This document shows, piece by piece, positions 17,783-28,488 of a stretch of 64,000 nucleotides of DNA. The DNA is from Ascoidea rubescens DSM 1968. Its lineage: Eukaryota; Ascomycota; Saccharomycetes; Ascoideales; Ascoideaceae. The stretch is from positions 186,001-250,000 of the forward strand of contig NW_017962923.1 of the NCBI RefSeq assembly GCF_001661345.1, written 5' to 3'. Made by a program: the position numbers and the translations under genes. Each line of letters starts with the position of its first letter. The first letter of the stretch is position 1. A model generated the notes under the pieces. The model ran no database searches and had not been told where the DNA came from. It worked only from the letters and a program-made list of their open reading frames with translations.

Positions 17783-18430
17783 TTTGCTTTTATATTATGC
17801 ACTCTTATCTTTGTTCTTCTGTTCAGAAAATCAACTCAAAAAAATGAAAAGATGGTTTATTGCAAAATCGTTGAAAAAAAAAAATTTCATCCGGTCATCC
17901 TACATCTGACGTTCTGCTATTTTAGTTGCACCGTGATCTGTGTTCCGATATGAAACAGCCCTCAGAATTTATTCAATCACTATGATTGTTCTTATAACCT
18001 ATTTTAAAGTAAATCTCTAATTAATAGCAATAAATTATATTAGGATGTTCGGTTTGCTACATTATTTTTGTCTACTATAAAATTTTTGAAAATAAACTGA
18101 CAAGGAAAACTGCTCATGTTTTAGATGCCTGTGGTTCCAGCTATTATTCTATTCACAGTGCCCACTGATTATAAATTGGACTATGTCTAGTCATTCTCAT
18201 CCAGTCAATGACACCGTTTGTTACCGTTGATTACCGTTGATTACCATTTATAACCTCTTAATAGCGTATTGTCCAATAAAGTAATTAGCGAAGGTGTATT
18301 CAATGAATTAGTTCAATTCAATCCTTATAAAACAAAATTATATAATATTATAAAAAATCCTATAGAGAACCACTTTTGATATTGTTTTTCATTTAAAATT
18401 CAAGCAGTTTAAAAAAAAAATTGGTATAAA
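17783..18430. promoter_or_regulatory. Divergent promoter of RPF1 and the ECM3-like gene
   Basis: Near RPF1, at about 17874-17890, an A-tract followed by TTTCATCC resembles the RRPE box of ribosome-biogenesis promoters, but imperfectly. At 18211-18250 four consecutive 10-bp units (ACACCGTTTG, TTACCGTTGA twice, TTACCATTTA) form a helically phased direct repeat. An A-rich leader with TATAATAT strings precedes the ATG at 18431. Confidence 0.5.
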
Positions 18431-19750
18431 ATGACAACAACCACAGAATTAACTATTTCATTATCAACAACAATATGGTGTTCAATAAAACCTATTCTAA
18501 AAATTTATCTCATAATTTTATCTGGATATTTTTTAGGAAAAAAACAAGTTTTAAATAACAACACAATAAAAGATTTATCGTCAATGATAATTTATTTTTT
18601 GTTACCTTGTTTAATTTTCAACAAAATTATTACAAATATAACAATAAATGAATTGAAACAAATTACTATAATTTTATTAAGTTCTTTAATATTATACACT
18701 GGTTCCTTAATTTATGGCATAATTTTAAATCTGATTTGCTTTGTTCCATCAAATTTTTTTGGAGGCTTTTTAGTTGTGTGTATGTTTCAAAGCGTTAGTG
18801 ATTTTCCAATTGCCTATATTCAAACATTGGCTGATAAAAGTGATGCAGACAATAATTACTTAATATTCAACGAAATCCAGGCAGACAAAGGAATTGCTTA
18901 TATTTGTATATTTATGGCGATATTAACATTTATGATGTTTAATTTTGGTGGTTATAAATTGATTGAACTAGATTTCAAAAACAATCAAGGTAAAAAAACA
19001 ACAGATATTGAACAGTTGGATAAAAATAGTTCTAATAATGCACAAAAACTAACCATAACAATAAAAGTAGCAAAAACGATAAAGCATTTTTTTTTTAATT
19101 TTCTTCATCCTGTGTCAATATCTTTAATAATTTCTTTTATATTTGCTTTGGTTCCATATCTAAGAGGATTGTTTGTGTATGACCCGTCTTTGAATATAAA
19201 AAATGCACCAGACAAAAACCCTCCTTTGAATTTTTTAGTGGATTTTTCTGCTTATGTTGGATCATCTCAGGTTCCCTTAGGTTTGACATTATTAGGTGCA
19301 ACCTTATCTAAATTAAAAATCAAAAATCTTGACAAAAAATTTCTACTAACTTGTATAATTATGACAATTATTAAATTGGTAATAATGCCAATAATCGGTA
19401 TAGCATGGGTCAAAAAATTAGTTCAATTAAATTGGATTATGACAAACACAGATGAAAAAGTTTTGGCGTTTGTGATTATACTAGGTTTTGGTCTACCGAG
19501 TTTTACTGCACAAGTATATTTGACGGCCTTATATTCTCATAAAATAAAAATCACGCAAGAAGGTCAAAACAAAATAGAAATTGAAAGTCAAGATGGCCAG
19601 TGCAATAAGATTAGCACTTATGATATTGATAGTAATAACTCTTTCCAAATGGATTGTTTGGCAGTTTGCTTACTAATTGAATATCCCGTTTTGTTTATAT
19701 CAATGCCCTCTATAGTTACCTATACTTTAAAAATGGTTTTATTACTATGA
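18431..19750 (+). CDS. PIN-like auxin-efflux-carrier family membrane protein (Ecm3/YNL095C group)
   Basis: This 439-residue protein has five N-terminal and about five C-terminal hydrophobic helices separated by a hydrophilic loop (about residues 190-215), the plan of the auxin efflux carrier (AEC/PIN-like) family. Fungal members such as Ecm3, YNL095C and YBR287W sit in the ER or secretory membranes and have no firmly established substrate. The string MFQSVSDFPIAYIQTLAD corresponds to the conserved N-S/T-x-D-hPIA region of helix 4. PLGLTLLGATLSKL and the C-terminal GLPSFTAQVYLTALYS match the family. It is shorter than Ecm3 (613) because the central loop is short, and closer in length to YBR287W (427). 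Which paralogue group it belongs to cannot be settled by eye. It converges on OSH3 with a 59-bp spacer. Confidence 0.8.
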   Translation: MTTTTELTISLSTTIWCSIKPILKIYLIILSGYFLGKKQVLNNNTIKDLSSMIIYFLLPCLIFNKIITNITINELKQITIILLSSLILYTGSLIYGIILNLICFVPSNFFGGFLVVCMFQSVSDFPIAYIQTLADKSDADNNYLIFNEIQADKGIAYICIFMAILTFMMFNFGGYKLIELDFKNNQGKKTTDIEQLDKNSSNNAQKLTITIKVAKTIKHFFFNFLHPVSISLIISFIFALVPYLRGLFVYDPSLNIKNAPDKNPPLNFLVDFSAYVGSSQVPLGLTLLGATLSKLKIKNLDKKFLLTCIIMTIIKLVIMPIIGIAWVKKLVQLNWIMTNTDEKVLAFVIILGFGLPSFTAQVYLTALYSHKIKITQEGQNKIEIESQDGQCNKISTYDIDSNNSFQMDCLAVCLLIEYPVLFISMPSIVTYTLKMVLLL

Positions 19751-19809
19751 CTATATTATTAAATTTTTAAACCGCAAACAACAATAGTTTCTTTTGCCAT
19801 TTTTAACTA

Positions 19810-22800
19810 TTAGCTTGTAGAGGAAGCCGGGTATAATTGAAGTAGATCACTCCAATCTCTTTTCTTTCTTCGATTCCAATAGCTTTTCTCACCATCAATG
19901 AATTCCCAATTTAATTCAGCACTGTCACCTTTACCGACCTTTCGAAAAAATTTAGGAGGAAATTCTTGGTTTTGATTTCTTCTGTCTCTTTGATGTTGTT
20001 CTAATTCCAATTTGGTTTCTTGTGCCCTATCAATATCTCCCTCAACATACAATTTAAGATCAGGTCTCAATCTTGAATCAGTTGGTGGTAAATAACCTTT
20101 CTCAATAGAAGTTATTTCATTTAATTGTGCTGCAAACAATGTAAACCCATATTTTTTTTTGCAATTATCAACAGTAGGTCCAACTTTCCATACTTCTTTT
20201 TCAAAAATGTTCTGCTTTTTATTTTTTTTAGACTTGTTTTCACCCAAGTCATTAGTTAAAACAAGAGAGTTTGTCCATGTTCCTTTAACTATATATGGTT
20301 GTTGGTTTCCATTTGAGTCCCAAGCCTTGATATTTAATTCTTCTGATCTGCCAGAAAACATACCTCCAGCCTTGAATTCAATCAATGCTTTTTCACCATT
20401 TGAACAGTATATTGTAGTGGTTTCTACAGGTTCAACATATCTTTCCCCAGCAATAATATTTCTAATCATTGTTGTCGGCTGGGTCCAGGTATAGACCAAT
20501 CCAGATCTATTAAATTTCAACTTTATTTCTCCTTTGTTGATAATCTCAACACTCTTGGCCCAAAATTTTTGAGTTGGGAGAACGGTATAATCAATCTTCC
20601 AGTGTTTACTTTCAATCCTGAAACATATAATTGGTGGCCGGTGAGAAACTTTTTCACAAATAAATCTGATACCCAAGTCATCCCTCACAAGTTCAAAAGT
20701 CTCTCCAAGCAAGGGATTAAAAGGTTTTCGAACACTTCTTTCTTTTATTCTCATTGATGATAAATAACTCACAGCATATGTCGCAATCCGCAAAATTCTT
20801 TCACCAAAATCATCTGTATTGTTAATTTCAATTGTTTTGTCTATCAAATTAACATATTCGCACATTTCCGAAAATTTTTGAATCATTGACAATGGCTCAT
20901 TAGCAGTTACAGGCATTGCAATTGATGCTAGATCTTTCCCAACATTATTTTTTAAAAATTGAAAAAGACTTGGTGGTGTGCAAATATATTCAGGAATATC
21001 ATATCTTCTTTTTATTGGAGAACCCAAAATAGGTAATGGGTAAAGGTCATTTTCAATTTCCAAAGGTTCAGCCTCTTTTTTTTCCAGATAATCTTTCTTG
21101 GATATTGTTAAAAATTCAGCTTTTTGATTATCAAAGATAGTTTTATTTTTATTTTTATTGTTTTCCAAAATGCTGTTTTTTGATTTGTTGGTCAAAGCTT
21201 GGTTTGAGTAATTTTCTTTATTATTTTCTAAAATAATATCATCATCCTCATCTTCATCATCAACCAATAAGTTTTCATCAGAAAGATCACCGTCATCATA
21301 TTCGAGATTTTGATCATCAATTAAAATAACTCCCTGATCTTTAGACTTGACGGATTCCAAATACTCATTTGCATCCACAAACTCATCGTTGGAAAATAAA
21401 GAATTCCTTGATAACACTCTTTCAAGATCATTTGTAGTATTGTATTCTCTGTTTACTGTCAAAGTTGAAATTGACTTAGTATCGTCTGAACTATCCTTTT
21501 TAGATGAATCACCAATCACCAAATCAAAAACAGAATTATTAAGCTCATTTAATTTCATATACAACTTTTTGCAAAGAGAAATCTCAAAAGTTAAGTCAAA
21601 AGTTAAGTCAAATGTTTCATTTTCAAAACTGTTCGAACTATCATTTGAAATTTCATTTTTATTAAAGATGTTAGAAGAGCTAGTGTTGATATTATTGGTG
21701 TCAAACTTTTGTGAAGAAATATTTTGAATCTTGGGATCATCATTATAACTTTTTTTTCTTCTCCAAACGGACTTTCTTCTTGGACGAGGCGTATGATCTG
21801 AAGATTGAGAAAGATTGATATCTGTATTTCTAAGATCATTGTTGATATTTTGATCAATATTATGACTTTGAATTTTACGAAAGTTATTATTAGTAGCACT
21901 ATTTGAAGAATGAATGGAAATTAAAGATACAGATGAATTTTTATGATTCAAATTAAGAGCTGAGATTGGAGAAATCAACTCGGTTGAAGAGGTTGAAGGC
22001 ATTTTATTGTAATGGGTATGGGACAATAAACGATGATGTTTTGTGTTTAAAGCATCAAGTAAATTTTGAACTAAAACCTTATTCAGATCAATTTGATTTT
22101 GAACAAATTCAAGTTTATCAAGGGAAGAAGTCGAAAAACCACTATGGAATAAATTATTATGATTATTTGAGGATAAACCCAAAATATTTTTAAAATTCAT
22201 TTTATTATTAATATTATTAATATTATTGATATTATTGTTGTTTTTAATGATGTTTTTTACTGAGTTTGATCTGATGACATCTAAGGCAGAAACCCAAACA
22301 GTCCAATCATAATCATTTAAGGCCTTTAAATGCCAAATTTCACCACCACTATCAATTACAATTTGTCTTTTTTTTTTAATTGCAATAATTTCCACCAAAT
22401 TAATTAGCATGTTTCCTCTTAAAATGTTTGAGTTTTCATTTAAATAATAATTTAAAATGCCATGTTTGAAATTTAATAAAAAAAATCTCTTCAGATAACT
22501 CTTTTGAGATTTTTTTCTTTTCTTTTTAAGTAAATAACCTTGAATATATTGACCATTTTTTGAAGTTAGTATATTTTTTTTGTCTTTTATTTGATGGTTC
22601 AAATTTATTTGGTCAATTAAGTTTGAATTTAAATTTAAATTTGTGTTTGAGTTGTTTAAATCTAAAAAATTTGGAGGGAAACTAAGTGTTTTAATTGAAG
22701 AAGACCTTGTTTTATTTTGAAATAATGATTCAGTATTAAAGGTTGGCTTTTGGTCTAAATATTCATTGGGAGAAATATATTGATTAAATTTCAATTTTTT

Positions 22801-22895
22801 TGAAATACTTTTTGAGAAAGTATTATCAAAAATAAAAGCATAAACTCCAGGAGATAGCGAGTTGATATTATTATTGTTATTGTTATTAATATTAA

Positions 22896-22933
<38 letters not shown>

Positions 22934-23496
22934 GAAGAAGAAGAAATAGAGGATTGGGATGAATTTAAAGAGGATACAATAAAATGACCCGAAACCAATT
23001 CATCAGGCAACAATTTACCATACCACTGACATAATTTTAAATTTGAATTTCTCAATTTTTCTTGTAATAAAGAAAACTTTGGAGATTTAATTCTTTTTTG
23101 GTTAGTGGAGAATTCGGAATTCAAAGGAATATTATCACCATCAAACCCATTATCACCATTGAGAAACATTGAAGTTGTGGATGCTTTTGAGTTCGATCTT
23201 ATTCTGCCTGAAAAAGTGGAACTAGGAAGTTTTAAAAAGCTGGTGTTGGAGATGGAAATGCGATCTGAGTCCTTTTCAATAAAATTATCTTTTTCATTGG
23301 GCAAAAAGCCAACATCGTCAAAACCCTTATTAAGTGCAATGTTACTGCTGTTTGAATGGTTTAGTTTCACAGATTTATAAACAGCAAAATTGACAGATTT
23401 CTTCAAAGGCTTGACTTGCCAGTGGACAGTTGAGTTGTCAGGAACATTGATCCACTTGATTAAAATATCTTTGGAATGAACCTCCAACGTTTCCAT
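19810..23496 (-). CDS. OSH3: Oxysterol-binding-protein homologue with GOLD, PH and FFAT motifs
   Basis: This lipid-transfer protein acts at ER-plasma membrane contacts and regulates PI4P with Sac1. Its 1228 residues contain an N-terminal GOLD domain (about 1-240, interrupted by an Asn run near 185-215), a PH domain (about 317-411, with QGYLLKKKRKKSQKSYLKRFFLL), an acidic FFAT-like motif EFVDANEYLE (about 704, binds Scs2/VAP) and a C-terminal lipid-binding domain (about 835-1210). The family signature reads CEKVSHRPP (about 945-953) instead of EQVSHHPP. The altered signature and the GOLD domain are typical of Osh3, which binds PI4P rather than sterol. It is longer than S. cerevisiae Osh3 (996) because of asparagine-rich linkers. 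It is divergent to the NUR1-like gene. Confidence 0.93.
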
Positions 23497-23934
23497 TGCA
23501 ATTAGAATATGTGGTGACAGCCAGAAACAGCAATAGCAGCAGCAGTAGAAACAGCAGAAACAGCGGCAGAAGAGGCAGAAGAGGCAGAAGAGGCAGAAGA
23601 GGCAGAAGAGGCTGTAGCAGAGCGGAACTTAACACATCCACGGGTCTCTGAGCGCGCCGGGACCCGCTCAGAGGTCAGGTGCACAGTGAAGCCAGAGATG
23701 TGGGTTCGCGGAGCCGCTGCTTTGGCTCATTCCAGGAATATGGGACAGTTGCCCTGCAGAAGTGGGAGATTCATCCACTTCAATGAAGTTCTAAAACCAA
23801 CTTGCTGATTCTGCTCAATTACACCTAGCTACTCTCTGTTTCACCACCAATTGCCATCAATTACCACAGCTGCCACCAACTATTATTATAATTTACTGCT
23901 GGAATTTATCCTTATAGTTGTTGCATTATTTTAA
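23497..23934. promoter_or_regulatory. Divergent promoter of OSH3 and the NUR1-like gene
   Basis: This is a G+C-richer promoter. AGCAG/AACAG-type purine repeats at 23520-23565 are followed by a 9-bp tandem repeat (AGAAGAGGC, about five copies, 23567-23611). A perfect inverted repeat has 9-bp arms CTCTGAGCG (23646-23654) and CGCTCAGAG (23665-23673) around a 10-bp centre. The frames crossing it are simple-sequence shadows. Confidence 0.6.
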
Positions 23935-24900
23935 ATGAATTTTTTTCAAAGCAGATCCAATCAGCAGAAGAACAAAAAGAAAATCATCAGAAAACAGTCA
24001 ATTTTTGTTAGAATCAAAAATTATCCGTTTGACTTATATCTTCAGCTAAATGAAAAATTAAGTCTTATTGATCTTGAATACTATGTTGATAATTACTTGA
24101 AATCTGTTTGCATTTTTTTGAATACCTTGTTCTTTTTTTGCAGAATCTACCAGATTTATAATTCCAATGATGGTCAACAACTATCTGGCAATTTGAGCTC
24201 TAATAATTACCAATACTCTGATTTGTTTTCGAAAAATTCTAAACACCTTGATGACTTTAACGATTTATCTCTTTTGAACATAAACACTTTTTTTCAAAGT
24301 TACAATGACAATTATCCTTTGCTTCATAAATTGAATAAATATTTCCTATGGCTATCAAACTTGATCATCACCTTAATAATCTTGATTTCTATCTCAAACA
24401 CATATTTTTTATTCAATCAATCGAATAAACTTTATACCCTATTAACCAGAAATCCTAGTTCCAAACCATCCAATATCAACACTCCATCATTGCAATTCAA
24501 TTCACTCACAAATAATTGGCAATTAAAAATCTGGAATCCCCTAAAATATCAATTAATCTTGTTTTCTTTATTCTCGCCCATCAATTGTTTCTACCTACTT
24601 AACTTATCTTCTATATCTTGGTCGGTATTGTTGAAAGCCATTTTACAGCTATCGCTAATTGATTATTTATTATACTATTTAATTTTTAATAAATTTTTGA
24701 TCTTGATATTGGATAAACAGTTTTTATTTTCAGAAATACTAAAAGAGTATGACATAAAATTTGTTCACCCAAACTTGAACAAGTTTAAGAGAGAAGTATC
24801 AATCGATGCAACCAATGGTCCTAATTCCAAAGACGACATAAAAATATCGGCTAGCAGATATAATAACATCATTAACACCAATTCAAATTTCAATATTTAG
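23935..24900 (+). CDS. NUR1: Nur1-like nuclear-rim membrane protein
   Basis: This 321-residue membrane protein is tentatively assigned to Nur1, an inner nuclear membrane protein that tethers rDNA with Lrs4/Csm1. The N-terminal stretch NYPFDLYLQLNEKLSLIDLEYY, followed at once by a hydrophobic helix (about 55-75), resembles the fungal Nur1 pattern of FP(W/F)D-hh-NE-x-hphIDW followed by TM1. A second helix lies at about 135-160, further hydrophobic segments at about 200-245, and a conserved-looking hydrophilic tail contains KEYDIKFVHPNLNKFKRE. S. cerevisiae Nur1 is longer (484). No other family was suggested by the sequence, but the match is by pattern memory and could be wrong. It is divergent to OSH3 and convergent with TIP20. 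Confidence 0.5.
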   Translation: MNFFQSRSNQQKNKKKIIRKQSIFVRIKNYPFDLYLQLNEKLSLIDLEYYVDNYLKSVCIFLNTLFFFCRIYQIYNSNDGQQLSGNLSSNNYQYSDLFSKNSKHLDDFNDLSLLNINTFFQSYNDNYPLLHKLNKYFLWLSNLIITLIILISISNTYFLFNQSNKLYTLLTRNPSSKPSNINTPSLQFNSLTNNWQLKIWNPLKYQLILFSLFSPINCFYLLNLSSISWSVLLKAILQLSLIDYLLYYLIFNKFLILILDKQFLFSEILKEYDIKFVHPNLNKFKREVSIDATNGPNSKDDIKISASRYNNIINTNSNFNI

Positions 24901-25179
24901 CAAAATCAATATTTCTAACATGGAAAATTATATATTTACATTTGTAGGTCAATTTTTATTAAACAATCCATATACATGATTATTTCTTTATTTTATTTCT
25001 TTATTTTATTTCTTTATTTTATTTCTTCATTTTATTTCTTTATTTCTTTATTTTTTTATTTTTTTTCCTGTTTTTCATCTTATTATGAAATATTCGCTAT
25101 AATACTGCACTTCACCGTAACTCAAGTATTATCGGTATAAAAAGAATAATCTAAAAATAAAATGTTACAATTTAGTGCT
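24901..25179. repeat. Convergent spacer with a T-rich 13-bp tandem repeat
   Basis: About 24981-25058 contains four to five imperfect copies of TTTATTTCTTTAT, between the ends of the NUR1-like gene and TIP20. It probably acts as a polyadenylation and termination region. No gene is seen. Confidence 0.65.
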
Positions 25180-28100
25180 CTATATCTTTCTACTTAACAA
25201 ATCAAAGATTTCGGAATCGCTCAACAGCTTAATGTTGAAATATTTTCTGATCGCATTATATTTGGTATAGTCTTTTCTTATTCTGTAAAACAAATCGGTG
25301 TACTCTTCTTCATCTTTATCAGTATCTTTATCAACAAATATTTCCCGAATTGATTTTTCATCTATCATCAATATGTTACAGTGATCAATAACCTCACAAA
25401 AATCCCTATTTGTAGCATATTTTTCATATTTTCTGTGATCGATTTCACTTGTCATCTCTTTCCTTCTATAATCTATTTTACCATTTCTCTTACCCATTGA
25501 ATTCTCATCTAAATCATTAATATCACTGTCAAAAATGTCTATAATAATTTCAAATAGTTTTAAAAAATCAAACTTTATTCGATTACATTTAAATATTCTA
25601 TCTCTTTTATTATTGCTAAAAACTTGAATTCGAAAAATATACTCAATAAAATAATATTTCAAATTATGAATTAATCTTCTTTTAATATCATATAAATCGA
25701 TTTTGATCTCGCTTTCAATTTTATTATCTTCAAAATTGGCTTTATTTCCAATTAGATGCCGAATGAAATTTAAATTTAATCTTAAAAAATAAATTGGTTG
25801 AATTAGTTCATTTGAAATTTTATTACTAATAACTCTATTCTCTTTAAATAATCCAACTTTGATATAATCTTCAAACTTCTCAATTTTTTTAGCCTCATAA
25901 AAAATCTCTTTTATATTCTTAGTATCAAAAACATCATTTTCAACTTCTTCATTTTCCCATTTTTTTTGCAAATAATCTTGTAAATAAATTTTCAATATTT
26001 TTTTCAAAAATTCATCTAAATCTTTCAATAATCTTGAAATCAATTGATCATACTTTATTATAATGTTACTTAATATACTGCTTTCAAACTTAATCAAATT
26101 ATTTTCACTAAATTCTTCATCAATGTTTTCCGTTACAATTAACAATTTTAAGTCATCTATTTTTAATAAACTTTTCTCAAAATAATATTCAATTACTTTA
26201 TTTTTTTCATTTTTTTTGTTTTTGCCAAAAAATTCATCATAATCAATTTTTTTCTCATCATTAAAGTCGTTATTGTAATTTGTAATTTTACTTTGATCCA
26301 TATTATAGTCTAATGTTTCTTTGTAATTTTCGTTTTCTATTTCAGAATGATCTTCACTAAGATTTCCGTCTTCGTCTTCAGTAGTTAACCTTAACTCTAA
26401 ATCATTCATTTGAATTACTTTAGTATAAATTTCACCAAATACGGTTTCACTTTCATTTAACTTTTTCAAATTTAATTTGATATACTTTAATGATCCATAC
26501 AATGAACACAATAACTTAATTTCTTCTAATGTTCCATCATCTTTTAATTCAAAAGAGTTTTCCTCCTTTTTATTCAGATCTTTCATTCTTTCTTTTTCCT
26601 TGTAGTTTCCATCATTGTCCTTATCATCATGTATTTTATCATTGAAATCAGTATTACTATCAGCAGGTTTTGATTTTAAAAATGAACTTGTAATAATTTT
26701 ACTTAATCCAATTATGTTTGAATTGCTTAGCTTAATTTTTTCAAATTCAATCAATTTCGTTAAAATTATATTAACAATATAGTTATCCAATAAATTTTTT
26801 AGAATTAATTCAACAAAAATTTTTGTTTTAATTAGAAACGATAAACTGTTATTATTCAAAAAAAACTTTTTAAACAAGTTCGAAATAAGCAGGTATAGAC
26901 TAAAAGATGAATAAGTTGTTTTCAAATCAGATTTCTTAAAAATTTCATAATTTATTTTCAAATAATTTTCACTCATAATAGAATTAAACCTTTTTTTGAT
27001 AAATTTTGATTCCAAAATAATCCATTGTTTAAAATAATCTTGATTATTAAATATTTCACCTGTTAAACCGACCCATTTATTATCTTCATTAAATGAAACT
27101 TGGTTTCTAGAAAGTTTATAACTCGTATTTATATTTAAAAATAAGAAATTAAACTCGCTGTTAAAATAGTTGTCAAACTCAATCAATTCATAGATTAAAT
27201 GACCAAAAGCTCTGTTTTCAATATTTTTATAATTTTTTTCATCATTTGCTATTATTAACAGCTTGTTAAAACTTAAATCATTTAAAAATTTTTGTTTTAG
27301 TAGTTTGATAATAACTTTGAAGATTTCCCAGAGAAATATAGACTTACAATTAATATTGTCAAGCCTTTTATTTCGATTCAAATAAGAGCTTTTGATTATA
27401 CAAGAAAAATTTTTCAATAAATAATTCAATAAATTTGAATCACTAAAAAAACTTTTTATAATAAAATTCAAAGCAATTTCAGGTTGATGAATATTATTTA
27501 GTTTTAAAGCTTGATTCTGGTCATTGAAAAAATGATAAACGAAATTTAAAATTATGGGATCTAGTAAAATTTCAATTGCCCACAAATTCACAGAATAATC
27601 AATTAAATAAGGATCGGTGTCAGCATTAGTATTAACATTAGTAATAATTAATTGCAAGTCAAGTAGATGAACCAAATTTTTTATAACGATTTCCATAGAG
27701 TTTGAATTTTTATTGATGTTATAAATAGCTAAAAAGTCCAAATGTTGCAGAAAAGATAAGTCTTGATTAATTAAGGTAGATAAAAAGGTTGATATTAAAT
27801 TTTTTAGCAACAAGACTTTTGAAAGTAAAGTCTTAACCAATGTCGTAACAGATTTCAAGCTTAAATAAGCATAATTTGCAGTATGTTCGGCATTAATAAT
27901 TAAGTACAGATGATTAAAATTGTAAATGGATAGTTTAACAGCGTCCAATTGATCTACTATATCAGTAATATCAATGGTTTCCGAATAAGAAATAGGGATT
28001 TCAATGGAATTGAGTTCAAGCAAAATTGAATTATAATTGTTCAATAAATCTCGTAAAAATTTCAAATCCGGCAAAGATAACAGTTGTGAATTAAAATTTT

Positions 28101-28296
28101 CAGGAATATCGATTAAATGTTGATTATTTTGAACATCTGCACCAATATCTTGTTTAATGGCTTTTTTAATGGGGATGGTATGGATTTGAGAAAGTGCATG
28201 CGAGGTCATGGAAGCAATACGCTTCAAATCAAGCTCCAGAGAAGATTCAAAGAGATTCCCAATGGCATCAATCAAAGACATCTTGATGTTCTGCAC
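25180..28296 (-). CDS. TIP20: Tip20/RINT1-family subunit of the Dsl1 tethering complex
   Basis: This large, helical 1038-residue protein has no membrane segment. I assign it to Tip20/RINT1, which with Dsl1 and Sec39 tethers Golgi-derived COPI vesicles at the ER and binds the SNARE Sec20. Family-like elements include DYFKQWIILESKFIKKRFNSIM (an aromatic-W-x3-E-x7-R pattern), the block LCSLYGSLKYIKLNLKKLNESE, and KFESSILSNIIIKYDQLISRLLKDL followed by the aromatic W in YLQKKW. S. cerevisiae Tip20 is 701 residues; the excess here comes from Asp/Asn/Lys-rich inserts in the middle. Context strengthens the call: in S. cerevisiae TIP20 (YGL145W) sits beside ROG1 and MRF1, and both are neighbours here. 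The start may be M1 or M6. It is divergent to MRF1. Confidence 0.75.
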   Translation of the reverse strand: MQNIKMSLIDAIGNLFESSLELDLKRIASMTSHALSQIHTIPIKKAIKQDIGADVQNNQHLIDIPENFNSQLLSLPDLKFLRDLLNNYNSILLELNSIEIPISYSETIDITDIVDQLDAVKLSIYNFNHLYLIINAEHTANYAYLSLKSVTTLVKTLLSKVLLLKNLISTFLSTLINQDLSFLQHLDFLAIYNINKNSNSMEIVIKNLVHLLDLQLIITNVNTNADTDPYLIDYSVNLWAIEILLDPIILNFVYHFFNDQNQALKLNNIHQPEIALNFIIKSFFSDSNLLNYLLKNFSCIIKSSYLNRNKRLDNINCKSIFLWEIFKVIIKLLKQKFLNDLSFNKLLIIANDEKNYKNIENRAFGHLIYELIEFDNYFNSEFNFLFLNINTSYKLSRNQVSFNEDNKWVGLTGEIFNNQDYFKQWIILESKFIKKRFNSIMSENYLKINYEIFKKSDLKTTYSSFSLYLLISNLFKKFFLNNNSLSFLIKTKIFVELILKNLLDNYIVNIILTKLIEFEKIKLSNSNIIGLSKIITSSFLKSKPADSNTDFNDKIHDDKDNDGNYKEKERMKDLNKKEENSFELKDDGTLEEIKLLCSLYGSLKYIKLNLKKLNESETVFGEIYTKVIQMNDLELRLTTEDEDGNLSEDHSEIENENYKETLDYNMDQSKITNYNNDFNDEKKIDYDEFFGKNKKNEKNKVIEYYFEKSLLKIDDLKLLIVTENIDEEFSENNLIKFESSILSNIIIKYDQLISRLLKDLDEFLKKILKIYLQDYLQKKWENEEVENDVFDTKNIKEIFYEAKKIEKFEDYIKVGLFKENRVISNKISNELIQPIYFLRLNLNFIRHLIGNKANFEDNKIESEIKIDLYDIKRRLIHNLKYYFIEYIFRIQVFSNNKRDRIFKCNRIKFDFLKLFEIIIDIFDSDINDLDENSMGKRNGKIDYRRKEMTSEIDHRKYEKYATNRDFCEVIDHCNILMIDEKSIREIFVDKDTDKDEEEYTDLFYRIRKDYTKYNAIRKYFNIKLLSDSEIFDLLSRKI

Positions 28297-28488
28297 AACA
28301 GCAATGATCAGAAGAGCTGTTGAAGTTCACTTTGCTATTATATCGTGTTATTAAAAGGGAAAGACGGTGGAAAGCATGGTTTTGTTCATCCGTGCAGCGC
28401 GGAACGGGCGGTATTGTTTTGAATGTGCTGGAGATGGTGAAGGTGGAGATGGTGAAGATGGTTCTGTGGCAGCAGTTGCAAGAGCAGT
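28297..28488. promoter_or_regulatory. Short bidirectional promoter of TIP20 and MRF1
   Basis: This 192-bp region holds a GC-rich core (GCAGCGCGGAACGGGCGGTA, about 28396-28415) and, on the MRF1 side, GGAGATGGTGAAGGTGGAGATGG-like repeats (GGTGAAGGTGGA, then GGTGAAGATGG, 28433-28461). A TATA-like ATTATATCG lies near 28338. Confidence 0.5.
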
